Shown: piece after piece, positions 1 to 5,768 of the stretch
How the letters are laid out: every line of letters begins with the position of its first letter
How positions within the stretch are numbered: the stretch's first letter is position 1
Assembly: GCA_030635995.1 (NCBI GenBank)
Contig: DAOVXU010000093.1
Coordinates: 1-6,682, forward strand
From: Arcobacter sp.
GTDB lineage: Bacteria; Campylobacterota; Campylobacteria; Campylobacterales; Arcobacteraceae
Direction of reading: 5' to 3'
Length of the DNA stretch: 6,682 bases
Made by a program: the position numbers and the translations under genes
The notes under the pieces: generated by a model
The model's database searches: none
What the model saw: only the letters and a program-made list of their open reading frames with translations
What the model was told of the DNA's origin: nothing

Positions 1-5
1 AGTTT

Positions 6-503
6 TTAGCCATTTTCTGCTTCCTTTTTAGCAAAATTCATCAATCCCCCATCTGCTAATAATTCCTGCATAAAAGGTGGAATTGGTGTAAATTTATATG
101 TAGTTTTTTTATCTATATTATTAATACTACCAGCTTCTAAATCTATAGAAACCAATTCACCCTCTTTAATATCTTGAGCATTTTCAAGTTCAAATATAGG
201 AAGCCCCATATTAAAAGCATTTCTATAAAATATTCTAGCAAAAGTTGGAGCAATAATAGCGGCAACACCTGCAGCTTTAAGTGCTATTGGAGCATGTTCT
301 CTACTACTACCACATCCAAAGTTTTCACCTGCAACTATTATATCTCCAGGTTGAACTTTTGATGCAAAATCAGGATCAGCATCTTCCATAACATATTTAG
401 CTAGATGGTGTGGGTCACTACTATTTAAATATCTTGCAGCAATTATTAAATCAGTATCAATATTGCTACCAAAAGTCCATACTTTTCCAGTTATTTTATT
501 CAT
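6..503 (-). CDS. leuD: 3-isopropylmalate dehydratase, small subunit (LeuD)
   Basis: The product is the swivelling small subunit that joins LeuC to isomerise 2-isopropylmalate to 3-isopropylmalate in cytoplasmic leucine synthesis. At 165 aa it belongs to the short form of the family; E. coli LeuD is about 200 aa. Visible motifs are NIDTD at residues 14-18, the loop YLNSSD at 25-30 that lies where this family reads its substrate, and the signature GENFGCGSSREHAP at 59-72. The ATG at 503 follows an AGGAAA ribosome binding site at 517-512 with 8 nt spacing, and the TAA lies at 8-6. The gene is the first of its transcript because rpoD diverges from it, so leuC is not directly upstream. Whatever follows in the operon lies beyond the left edge. 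Close relatives include homoaconitase and dimethylmalate dehydratase small subunits, so the substrate is inferred. Confidence 0.93.
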   Translation of the reverse strand: MNKITGKVWTFGSNIDTDLIIAARYLNSSDPHHLAKYVMEDADPDFASKVQPGDIIVAGENFGCGSSREHAPIALKAAGVAAIIAPTFARIFYRNAFNMGLPIFELENAQDIKEGELVSIDLEAGSINNIDKKTTYKFTPIPPFMQELLADGGLMNFAKKEAENG

Positions 504-511
504 ATTATATA

Positions 512-517
512 TTTCCT
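512..517 (-). promoter_or_regulatory. Ribosome binding site of leuD
   Basis: Read on the minus strand this is AGGAAA, 8 nt before the leuD ATG. It is the best Shine-Dalgarno match in the gap and supports the start at 503. Confidence 0.7.
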
Positions 518-536
518 AAATGTTAAATTATTTTGC

Positions 537-542
537 ATTTTA
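537..542 (-). promoter_or_regulatory. Possible -10 box for leuD
   Basis: On the minus strand the hexamer reads TAAAAT within TTTAGATAAAATGC, about 34 nt before the leuD start. It would give a leader of about 27 nt containing the ribosome binding site. No clear -35 box is visible, which is usual for vegetative promoters in Campylobacterota. A second candidate, TATAAA, lies further upstream near 578-583, so the choice is uncertain. Confidence 0.35.
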
Positions 543-594
543 TCTAAAGTTTTAGAAAAAGAAGATTAAATATTCTTTTATAAGATTATTTGGG

Positions 595-600
595 TATAAT
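595..600 (+). promoter_or_regulatory. -10 box of the rpoD promoter
   Basis: This is a perfect TATAAT in the context TTTGGGTATAAT. The region where a -35 box would sit (about 572-577) is only T-rich, as is common for housekeeping promoters in Campylobacterota. Transcription would begin near 607, leaving a leader of about 25 nt with the ribosome binding site AAAGGG at 618-623. The box overlaps the in-frame upstream TTG at 590, which argues against that TTG being the start of rpoD. Confidence 0.7.
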
Positions 601-631
601 ACATCCTTATTTTTTACAAAGGGTAATCCAT

Positions 632-2500
632 ATGGCAGTTAAAGATATAAATAAATCTATCGAAAAAATTATTAAAGAACATAAAGATGATATACTAACT
701 TATGAAAGTATAATCAAGATATTTCCAAAAGCACCTACAGTAACTATTGTTAAAAAAATTATTGCACAAGCACAATTATTTAATGTTACACTTGTTAGTT
801 CTAAAGAGTTAGCAAAAAGACTGAATATTAAAGAGGCAAAAAGAAAAAAAGAAGCAAGAGAAAAACTTAAAAATGCTACAGAAGCAGAACAATTTGATCT
901 TTTAAAAGATAAAGAACAAATGGAGTGGAGTCGAAGTGATTCCCCTGTACGAATGTACTTAAGAGAGATGGGAAAAGTAAATCTTCTTACAAAAGAGGAA
1001 GAGGTAGAGATAAGTAAACTAATGGAGCAGGGTGAAGATGCTATATTGGATGCTATTTGTTCAGTTCCATATTTAGTTGATTTTATTTTAGAATATAAAG
1101 AACCTTTAGTAAATAGAGAAAGAAAAGTTAAAGAATTATTTAAAAGTTTTGATGAAGATGATGATTCTAGTTCTAGCGATAATAATACTGAAGATGAATC
1201 AGCAGAAGTTATTGAAGAGGATGATGACACAAAAAAGAAAAACAAAAATAAAAAGTTAGATAAAAGAGCTGAAAAAATTATAGAAGCTTTTAAAGCTTTA
1301 GAAAAAACAAAAAAAGATTGGATGAAATTTTGTGATAAAGAGGAAGCAAAAGGTGATGATGAATTAAACCTTTTAGTATTTGACTTGGCTTTATCATTTA
1401 AAAAAAGACAACTTAAAGATTCTTTAGTTGAACTTGGACCTACAAGTAAATTGATTACAGAGATTGTAAAAGCTATGGAAACTGCACTTCAAAGTGATAG
1501 TGGATTTGAGATTGAACTTAAAAAATTAGAGTATAAATTACCACTTTTTAATGATATGCTACTAGAAAATCACCATAAACTATTAGAGAAAATTTTAACT
1601 TTAACAAAAGTTGATATTGTTGGTATGGTTCCAGAAGCAACAATGGTTGGTACATATATGGAGATAAAAAAACTTTTTCAAACTAGAGAGGCATCTAAAG
1701 GTGGTTTTGATTTAGAAGAGGAAGAGCTAAAAGATATCTTAGAACAAATTAAATTAGGTAAAAAGATAACTGATGAAGCTAAAAATAGAATGGCTAAATC
1801 AAATCTAAGACTTGTTGTTTCTATTGCAAAAAGATATACAAATAGAGGTTTACCATTTCTTGACCTTATTCAAGAGGGGAATATTGGACTTATGAAAGCT
1901 GTTGATAAGTTTGAATATAAAAAAGGATATAAATTCTCTACATATGCTACTTGGTGGATTCGACAAGCGATAAGTAGAGCAATTGCAGATCAAGCAAGAA
2001 CAATAAGAATACCAATTCATATGATTGAAACTATTAATAGAATTAATAAAATTATTAGAAATGGTATTCAAGAAGATGGGAAAGAGCCTTCTGTTGATAA
2101 AATTGCTAAAGAGGTTGGACTGAGTGTTGATAAAGTTAAACAAGTTATAAAAATAACAAAAGAACCAGTATCTCTTGATGCTCCTATTGGAACAGATGAT
2201 GATGGTAAATTTGGGGATTTTGTAGCAGATACAGCAGCACCAACTCCAGTTGATAATATTATGAAAGAAGATCTAAAAGGACAAATAGATCAAATATTAT
2301 CACAGTTAAATGAGAGAGAACAAGCTGTAGTTAGGATGAGATTTGGTCTTTTAGAAGATGAAAGTGATAGAACACTTGAAGAGATTGGAAATGAACTTAG
2401 CGTTACAAGAGAGAGAGTAAGACAAATTGAAAGTTCTGCTATCAAAAAACTTAAACATCCAAATGTAGGTAGAAATCTCAAAAATTATGTGGAGAGTTAA
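632..2500 (+). CDS. rpoD: RNA polymerase primary sigma factor RpoD (sigma-70)
   Basis: The product (622 aa) is the housekeeping sigma factor that directs RNA polymerase to vegetative promoters. Domains in order: an N-terminal region 1.1-like segment (about 1-85); region 1.2 (about 102-138, SDSPVRMYLREMG); a variable spacer with an acidic/serine then lysine-rich stretch (about 174-208); region 2 from about residue 387 (MAKSNLRLVVSIAKRY), including the promoter-melting and -10-reading segment TYATWWIRQAISRAI at 437-451; region 3; and region 4 with the -35-reading helix-turn-helix from about 581 (TLEEIGNEL then VTRERVRQIE). I start it at ATG 632 (MAVKDINKSI), 8 nt after AAAGGG. The reading frame is open back to a TTG at 590, but that codon lies just before the likely -10 box and would be upstream of the transcript. 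Length and the complete region 1-4 order fit a primary sigma, not a stress or flagellar one. Confidence 0.97.
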   Translation: MAVKDINKSIEKIIKEHKDDILTYESIIKIFPKAPTVTIVKKIIAQAQLFNVTLVSSKELAKRLNIKEAKRKKEAREKLKNATEAEQFDLLKDKEQMEWSRSDSPVRMYLREMGKVNLLTKEEEVEISKLMEQGEDAILDAICSVPYLVDFILEYKEPLVNRERKVKELFKSFDEDDDSSSSDNNTEDESAEVIEEDDDTKKKNKNKKLDKRAEKIIEAFKALEKTKKDWMKFCDKEEAKGDDELNLLVFDLALSFKKRQLKDSLVELGPTSKLITEIVKAMETALQSDSGFEIELKKLEYKLPLFNDMLLENHHKLLEKILTLTKVDIVGMVPEATMVGTYMEIKKLFQTREASKGGFDLEEEELKDILEQIKLGKKITDEAKNRMAKSNLRLVVSIAKRYTNRGLPFLDLIQEGNIGLMKAVDKFEYKKGYKFSTYATWWIRQAISRAIADQARTIRIPIHMIETINRINKIIRNGIQEDGKEPSVDKIAKEVGLSVDKVKQVIKITKEPVSLDAPIGTDDDGKFGDFVADTAAPTPVDNIMKEDLKGQIDQILSQLNEREQAVVRMRFGLLEDESDRTLEEIGNELSVTRERVRQIESSAIKKLKHPNVGRNLKNYVES

Positions 2501-2567
2501 TTTACATTTTATATAATTAAATTTATTATTTAGTGCATAAATTGGTACTCTTCTTATATTGGAGTCT

Positions 2568-2605
2568 CCTATAAAATATTATTTATATATTTTATAGGTA
2601 TTTTT
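2568..2605 (+). terminator. Possible intrinsic terminator after rpoD
   Basis: A perfect 12-bp inverted repeat, CCTATAAAATAT at 2568-2579 and ATATTTTATAGG at 2587-2598, flanks a 7-nt loop and is followed by TATTTTT. On the plus strand this has the form of a rho-independent terminator, although the stem is almost all A/U and it lies about 70 nt past the rpoD stop. No T tract follows it on the minus strand. It overlaps the last codons and the stop of folK. A short palindrome GGAGTCTCC (2561-2569) lies just before it. Confidence 0.4.
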
Positions 2606-3069
2606 ACACTATCTCTCTCTTTCCAACCTATATGTGGGACTATTAATCTTTTATGTTTTAAAGATATATCTTTAAAACCTTTTTTGATAAATATTATATC
2701 AATATCAAGTGTCCTTGGTGCATCTTTAAAACTTCTTTTTCTACCAAACCTATTTTCATATCGTTGCATCTCATTTAAAAGTATTATAGGAGCTAAATTA
2801 GTTTGAATAACTATCAATCCATTTATAAAATAATCTTGTTCTAAATAGCCAAATGGTGGGTTCTTCAAAAGTGGTGATGTTCGTATAATATCAAATTTAC
2901 AATTAGATTTTAAAGCTAGGAATAGTTTATGAAATCTTTGCTTAATATTACCAATATTCCCTCCTATTCCTAAAGTTACGGTATATATTTTTTTAGACTT
3001 GCTTATCTTGTTAAATGGATAAAAACTTGTAAAATATAAAGTTAAATCTTTATTTATTCTCTTTTTCAT
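2569..3069 (-). CDS. folK: 2-amino-4-hydroxy-6-hydroxymethyldihydropteridine pyrophosphokinase (HPPK)
   Basis: HPPK transfers pyrophosphate from ATP to 6-hydroxymethyl-7,8-dihydropterin, the step before dihydropteroate synthase in folate synthesis. Motifs in order (166-aa form): GIGGNIG at 34-40, matching the family's LGSNLG; NPPFGYLEQDYFING at 70-84; ENRFGRKR at 105-112; APRTLDIDIIF at 117-127, whose D122 and D124 correspond to the Mg-binding aspartates; and VPHIGWKERDSVKIPI at 144-159. The N-terminus is about 25 residues longer than in E. coli HPPK. I choose ATG 3069 (MKKRINKDLT) because a GGGGAG-rich Shine-Dalgarno precedes it; upstream in-frame ATGs at 3123 and 3087 lie deeper inside flhX. 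From 3069 the gene overlaps flhX by 20 nt, suggesting coupled translation. Placing folK next to flagellar genes is known in Campylobacterota, where folK often precedes flhF. Confidence 0.9.
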   Translation of the reverse strand: MKKRINKDLTLYFTSFYPFNKISKSKKIYTVTLGIGGNIGNIKQRFHKLFLALKSNCKFDIIRTSPLLKNPPFGYLEQDYFINGLIVIQTNLAPIILLNEMQRYENRFGRKRSFKDAPRTLDIDIIFIKKGFKDISLKHKRLIVPHIGWKERDSVKIPIKYINNIL

Positions 3070-3343
3070 CCTCTCCCCTTTTATCATTTGTAATATTATA
3101 AATAAAACTAAAAATTTCTGCAACTGCTTTATACATATCAGAGGGTATCTCTTTATTTAGCTCTATTTTGGATAATAATTCTACCATATCTTCATCTTTT
3201 TTTATAGGGATATTGTTCTGTTTTGCTATTTTTATAATATTTGAAGCTACAAGTCTATCTCCACTTGCTACAATTTTAGGGGCATTGTCTTTTGATGTAT
3301 TATATTTTAATGCTGTTGCTTTTTTAGTAAAATTATTTTTCAT
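3050..3343 (-). CDS. flhX: FlhX: stand-alone homologue of the FlhB C-terminal domain
   Basis: This 97-aa protein matches only the cytoplasmic C-terminal domain of FlhB, the export-gate protein that switches the flagellar type III secretion system from rod/hook to filament substrates. It has no membrane segment. FlhB-like blocks are ALKY at 11-14, APKIVASGDRLVA at 21-33, NNIPI at 43-47 and a closing EIPSDMYKAVAEIFSFIY at 65-82. The NPTH self-cleavage motif is absent; the protein begins about where cleavage would leave the C-terminal fragment (FTKKATALKY against the family's PTHYAVALKY). The tail after 85 is short and charged. Helicobacter pylori has a comparable protein (HP1575), reported as able to stand in for the FlhB C-terminal domain. 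The start ATG at 3343 lies one base after the stop of the FliK-like gene, and the end overlaps folK. The specific role here is inferred. Confidence 0.88.
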   Translation of the reverse strand: MKNNFTKKATALKYNTSKDNAPKIVASGDRLVASNIIKIAKQNNIPIKKDEDMVELLSKIELNKEIPSDMYKAVAEIFSFIYNITNDKRGEDEKENK

Positions 3344-3344
3344 C

Positions 3345-4304
3345 CTATGCTTTTATATCAATTCCAATATGATTATTATAATTCTTATATGCCTTGAACT
3401 CTTTTGAGCTGTTCTCTTTTGTATTCAAATCAAAAATAAAAATATTTTCTATTTTGATATTTAACTCTTTTAAACTTTTTCTTAATAATTTTAAATCTGT
3501 TTGAATTTTATCTTTTAGATTATTTTGCTCCAAAAAGAAAGATAGAGAAAGATTATTTGGTGTATTAAAAAGGATATTTATTTTAACTTTTCCATAATAT
3601 TTGAGTTCTAAATATATTTGACAACTAAAATTATTTTCATCTTCTTGACTAAAGTTAATATCTCCATCTTCTAAATCATCCCAAGAGAAAGGGAGATATG
3701 TATAATTTGAATAGTTTGTAGTAGATAAAAGTTGATAATAATCAATTTGATTTAATAATTTTGTAGTTTGTTTTAAAAGTTCACTGTCACCATTTAATTC
3801 CTCTTTTACTTGTAAGAGTATAGTTTTTACATCTTCAAATATATTTTGTTTTAATTCATTTTTTAACTTAATATTATTTAATTTATTTGATAAATTTTTT
3901 AAATAAGATTCAAGAAAAACACCACTCTTTCCAATATTGTCTTTTAAAATTTTATCATCAATATTTTTTATATCAATAATTTGAGTTTTAAATTTAGGAA
4001 TAATATCACTTTTAATATTTGATTTTTCAAGTAAAGATATTAAAGATTTCAGTTCACCACTAAAACTTTTAAATTCTTTAAATATTGGTTCATTTTTTAA
4101 TATATCGAGTACCATTTTTGTAGTTTTATTTTGAGAAACTAAATCATTTACTAGATCTTTTAATAATGTTTGAACATTTTTATCTTTTAAAATCGTAGTA
4201 ATATTTGGATTTTCATTAAATTTAGTTTGAATCTCTTTAATATCTTTTATATTTGAACTATTAATTGTAGTATGGATTAAACTTTGTAAGATATTATTTT
4301 TCAT
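3345..4304 (-). CDS. FliK-like flagellar hook-length control protein
   Basis: FliK-type proteins are exported as a ruler and use a C-terminal domain to contact FlhB, stopping hook growth. The 319-aa product has a long helical, Asn/Lys-rich N-terminal part (about 1-190) with no recognisable motif, signal peptide or membrane segment. A C-terminal beta-strand/helix domain at about 200-295 resembles the FliK C-terminal (Flg_hook) domain: YLPFSWDDLEDG at 203-214, LELKYYGKVKINILF at 232-246, LSLSFFLEQ at 252-260, then a helix KIQTDLKLLRKSLKELNIKI at 266-285. Similarity is structural in style, not strong by motif, so the family call rests partly on the adjacent flhX. It is shorter than many FliK proteins and lacks their Pro/Thr/Ser-rich middle. 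ATG 4304 is the only usable start (in-frame stop at 4316-4314), yet no Shine-Dalgarno precedes it. It heads the minus-strand unit with flhX and folK. A separate canonical fliK elsewhere in the genome is possible. Confidence 0.7.
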   Translation of the reverse strand: MKNNILQSLIHTTINSSNIKDIKEIQTKFNENPNITTILKDKNVQTLLKDLVNDLVSQNKTTKMVLDILKNEPIFKEFKSFSGELKSLISLLEKSNIKSDIIPKFKTQIIDIKNIDDKILKDNIGKSGVFLESYLKNLSNKLNNIKLKNELKQNIFEDVKTILLQVKEELNGDSELLKQTTKLLNQIDYYQLLSTTNYSNYTYLPFSWDDLEDGDINFSQEDENNFSCQIYLELKYYGKVKINILFNTPNNLSLSFFLEQNNLKDKIQTDLKLLRKSLKELNIKIENIFIFDLNTKENSSKEFKAYKNYNNHIGIDIKA

Positions 4305-4315
4305 TTGAATATTTT

Positions 4316-4321
4316 ACTATA
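4316..4321 (-). promoter_or_regulatory. Possible -10 box for the fliK-like/flhX/folK unit
   Basis: On the minus strand this reads TATAGT, 11 nt before the ATG at 4304. If used, it would give a leader of only a few bases, which fits the absence of a Shine-Dalgarno. A sigma-54-like GG-N10-GC arrangement slightly upstream (4347 down to 4334) is an alternative. Neither is well supported. Confidence 0.25.
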
Positions 4322-4342
4322 TTTTTTATTTGAGCATTATTT

Positions 4343-4357
4343 AACCCTAATAAGGTT
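4343..4357. repeat. Imperfect 7-bp dyad at the hemN promoter
   Basis: AACCCTA at 4343-4349 and TAAGGTT at 4351-4357 form an inverted repeat with one mismatch around a single central base. It fills the space just upstream of the hemN -10 box, where a repressor or activator could bind. I do not recognise it as the site of a known regulator, and chance is possible. Confidence 0.3.
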
Positions 4358-4362
4358 ATAAT
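4357..4362 (+). promoter_or_regulatory. -10 box of the hemN promoter
   Basis: A perfect TATAAT in the context AAGGTTATAATCGCG. Transcription would start near 4369 and give a leader of about 22 nt that includes the weak ribosome binding site AAAGAG (4379-4384), 6 nt before the hemN ATG. No consensus -35 is correctly spaced. An imperfect dyad (4343-4357) abuts the box. Confidence 0.6.
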
Positions 4363-4390
4363 CGCGTATATTAATACAAAAGAGTTAAAA

Positions 4391-5758
4391 ATGATTGATT
4401 TTAAAAAATTTGAAAAATATTCAAGACCTGGTCCTAGATATACTAGCTACCCAACTGCACCAGAATTTAATACTGATTTTACACAAGATGATTTAATAGA
4501 AAAATTTAAATCTCAAAGTAAAGATAGACCACTTTCACTATACACACATATACCATTTTGTAGAAGTGCTTGTTATTTTTGTGGTTGTAATGTAATCTTT
4601 ACAAGTAAAGAAAATAAAAAAGTTAAATATATAGAATATCTAAAAAAAGAATTAAAAATATTAGCTTCACATATAGATACATCAAGAGTAGTAACTCAAA
4701 TGCACTTTGGGGGAGGGACACCAACATTTCTTTCACCAGAACAATTAAAAGAGGTGATAGATAGTATTAAAGAAACTTTTCCAAATTTTGCACCAGATGC
4801 TGAAATATCTTGCGAAGTAGACCCTAGATTTTTCGAACAAGGTCATATGGATGTTTTAAAAGAGGCTGGATGTAATCGTCTTAGTTTTGGTGTTCAAGAT
4901 TTAGATCCACAAGTTCAACAAACAATCCATAGAGTACAACCTTTTGAAACAACTCAAAATGTTGTAAATATAGCAAGGGCTGCGGGTATTAAGTCTGTAA
5001 ATATAGATTTAATATATGGACTGCCACATCAAACAAAAGAAACGTTTGCAAAAACTATTAGAGATATTGTGAAATTAGATCCAGATAGACTTGCTGTATT
5101 TAATTATGCACATGTTCCTTGGATGATGAAAACACAAAGAAAGTTTGATGAAACAACATTTGCACCACCATCTACAAAACTTGAGATATTAAAAGATTCT
5201 ATTGAATTTTTTGGTTCTGTTGGATATAAAATGGTAGGTATGGATCACTTTGCAAAACCTGAAGATGAACTATTTAAAGCTATTGAAAAAGGCGAATTAC
5301 ATAGAAATTTCCAAGGATACACCACAAAAGGTGGAGCTGATTTAATAGGAATTGGTGTAACTTCTATTGGAGATGGTGTTGATTATTATGCACAAAATTT
5401 TAAAACATTATCAGAATATGAAGAGGCTATTGATGCTGGTAATTTACCAATATTTAAAGGTTATCAATTAAATGACGATGATATTTTAAGACAATTTGTA
5501 ATTATGGAACTTATGTCAAATTTCTCTTTAGATATGAAAAGAGTTGAAAGTGAATTTAATATAAACTTTAAAGAGTATTTTAGTGATGCACTAAAAGCAT
5601 TAGAAGAATTTGTAGACGCAGAACTTGTAACGATAACTGAAGATAAAATTACAGTAAGTCATACAGGTACAATGTTAATCAGAAATATCTCAATGCCATT
5701 TGATGCGTATTTAAACAAAATACCAGAAGACAAAAGACGATTTAGTAAAACTATATAA
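4391..5758 (+). CDS. hemN: Oxygen-independent coproporphyrinogen III oxidase (HemN)
   Basis: HemN is a cytoplasmic radical SAM enzyme that decarboxylates two propionate side chains of coproporphyrinogen III to give protoporphyrinogen IX without oxygen. The 455-aa length matches E. coli HemN (457). The opening block PGPRYTSYPTA lies at 13-23. The radical SAM motif YTHIPFCRSACYFCGC has C57, C61 and C64 for the 4Fe-4S cluster, plus C66 and Y51, the residues that mark true HemN rather than HemW-type relatives. Further blocks are GGGTP at 107-111, ISCEVDPRF at about 139-147, LSFGVQDLDPQVQ, NIDLIYGLPHQT, and a C-terminal HemN domain from about residue 360. All key residues appear intact. It has its own promoter and heads a plus-strand unit with the small membrane protein (starting about 10 nt after its stop) and the Fe-S protein. 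The bacterium can therefore make haem at low oxygen. Confidence 0.97.
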   Translation: MIDFKKFEKYSRPGPRYTSYPTAPEFNTDFTQDDLIEKFKSQSKDRPLSLYTHIPFCRSACYFCGCNVIFTSKENKKVKYIEYLKKELKILASHIDTSRVVTQMHFGGGTPTFLSPEQLKEVIDSIKETFPNFAPDAEISCEVDPRFFEQGHMDVLKEAGCNRLSFGVQDLDPQVQQTIHRVQPFETTQNVVNIARAAGIKSVNIDLIYGLPHQTKETFAKTIRDIVKLDPDRLAVFNYAHVPWMMKTQRKFDETTFAPPSTKLEILKDSIEFFGSVGYKMVGMDHFAKPEDELFKAIEKGELHRNFQGYTTKGGADLIGIGVTSIGDGVDYYAQNFKTLSEYEEAIDAGNLPIFKGYQLNDDDILRQFVIMELMSNFSLDMKRVESEFNINFKEYFSDALKALEEFVDAELVTITEDKITVSHTGTMLIRNISMPFDAYLNKIPEDKRRFSKTI

Positions 5759-5762
5759 AGGA
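5758..5762 (+). promoter_or_regulatory. Ribosome binding site of the small membrane protein gene
   Basis: AAGGA directly follows, and shares one base with, the hemN stop codon. It is among the best Shine-Dalgarno matches in the window. No ATG, GTG or TTG follows at usable distance; AUU at 5766 and AUA at 5769 are 3 and 6 nt away. The site decides where the next gene must start. Confidence 0.6.
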
Positions 5763-5768
5763 TAAATT

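Noticed and set aside
590..631. TTG start extending RpoD by 14 residues
   Set aside because: The TTG lies just upstream of a perfect TATAAT and has no ribosome binding site. ATG 632 has AAAGGG at the right distance and gives the expected N-terminus.
504..631. Small RNA or riboswitch in the leuD/rpoD gap
   Set aside because: The gap is short, has no hairpin-plus-T structure and is filled by the two promoters and ribosome binding sites.
700..1245. Minus-strand frame inside rpoD with a Ser/Phe-rich product
   Set aside because: It is the antisense reading of the acidic and lysine-rich part of rpoD, with no ribosome binding site and no family resemblance.
3070..3123. Longer folK start at ATG 3123 or 3087
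   Set aside because: These would lengthen the overlap with flhX and add residues absent from the family. The purine-rich site directly before ATG 3069 is the better start signal.
3168..3407. Plus-strand hydrophobic frame opposite flhX and the fliK-like gene
   Set aside because: Its hydrophobicity results from antisense reading of Asn/Lys-rich coding sequence. The minus-strand genes are supported by motifs and tight spacing.
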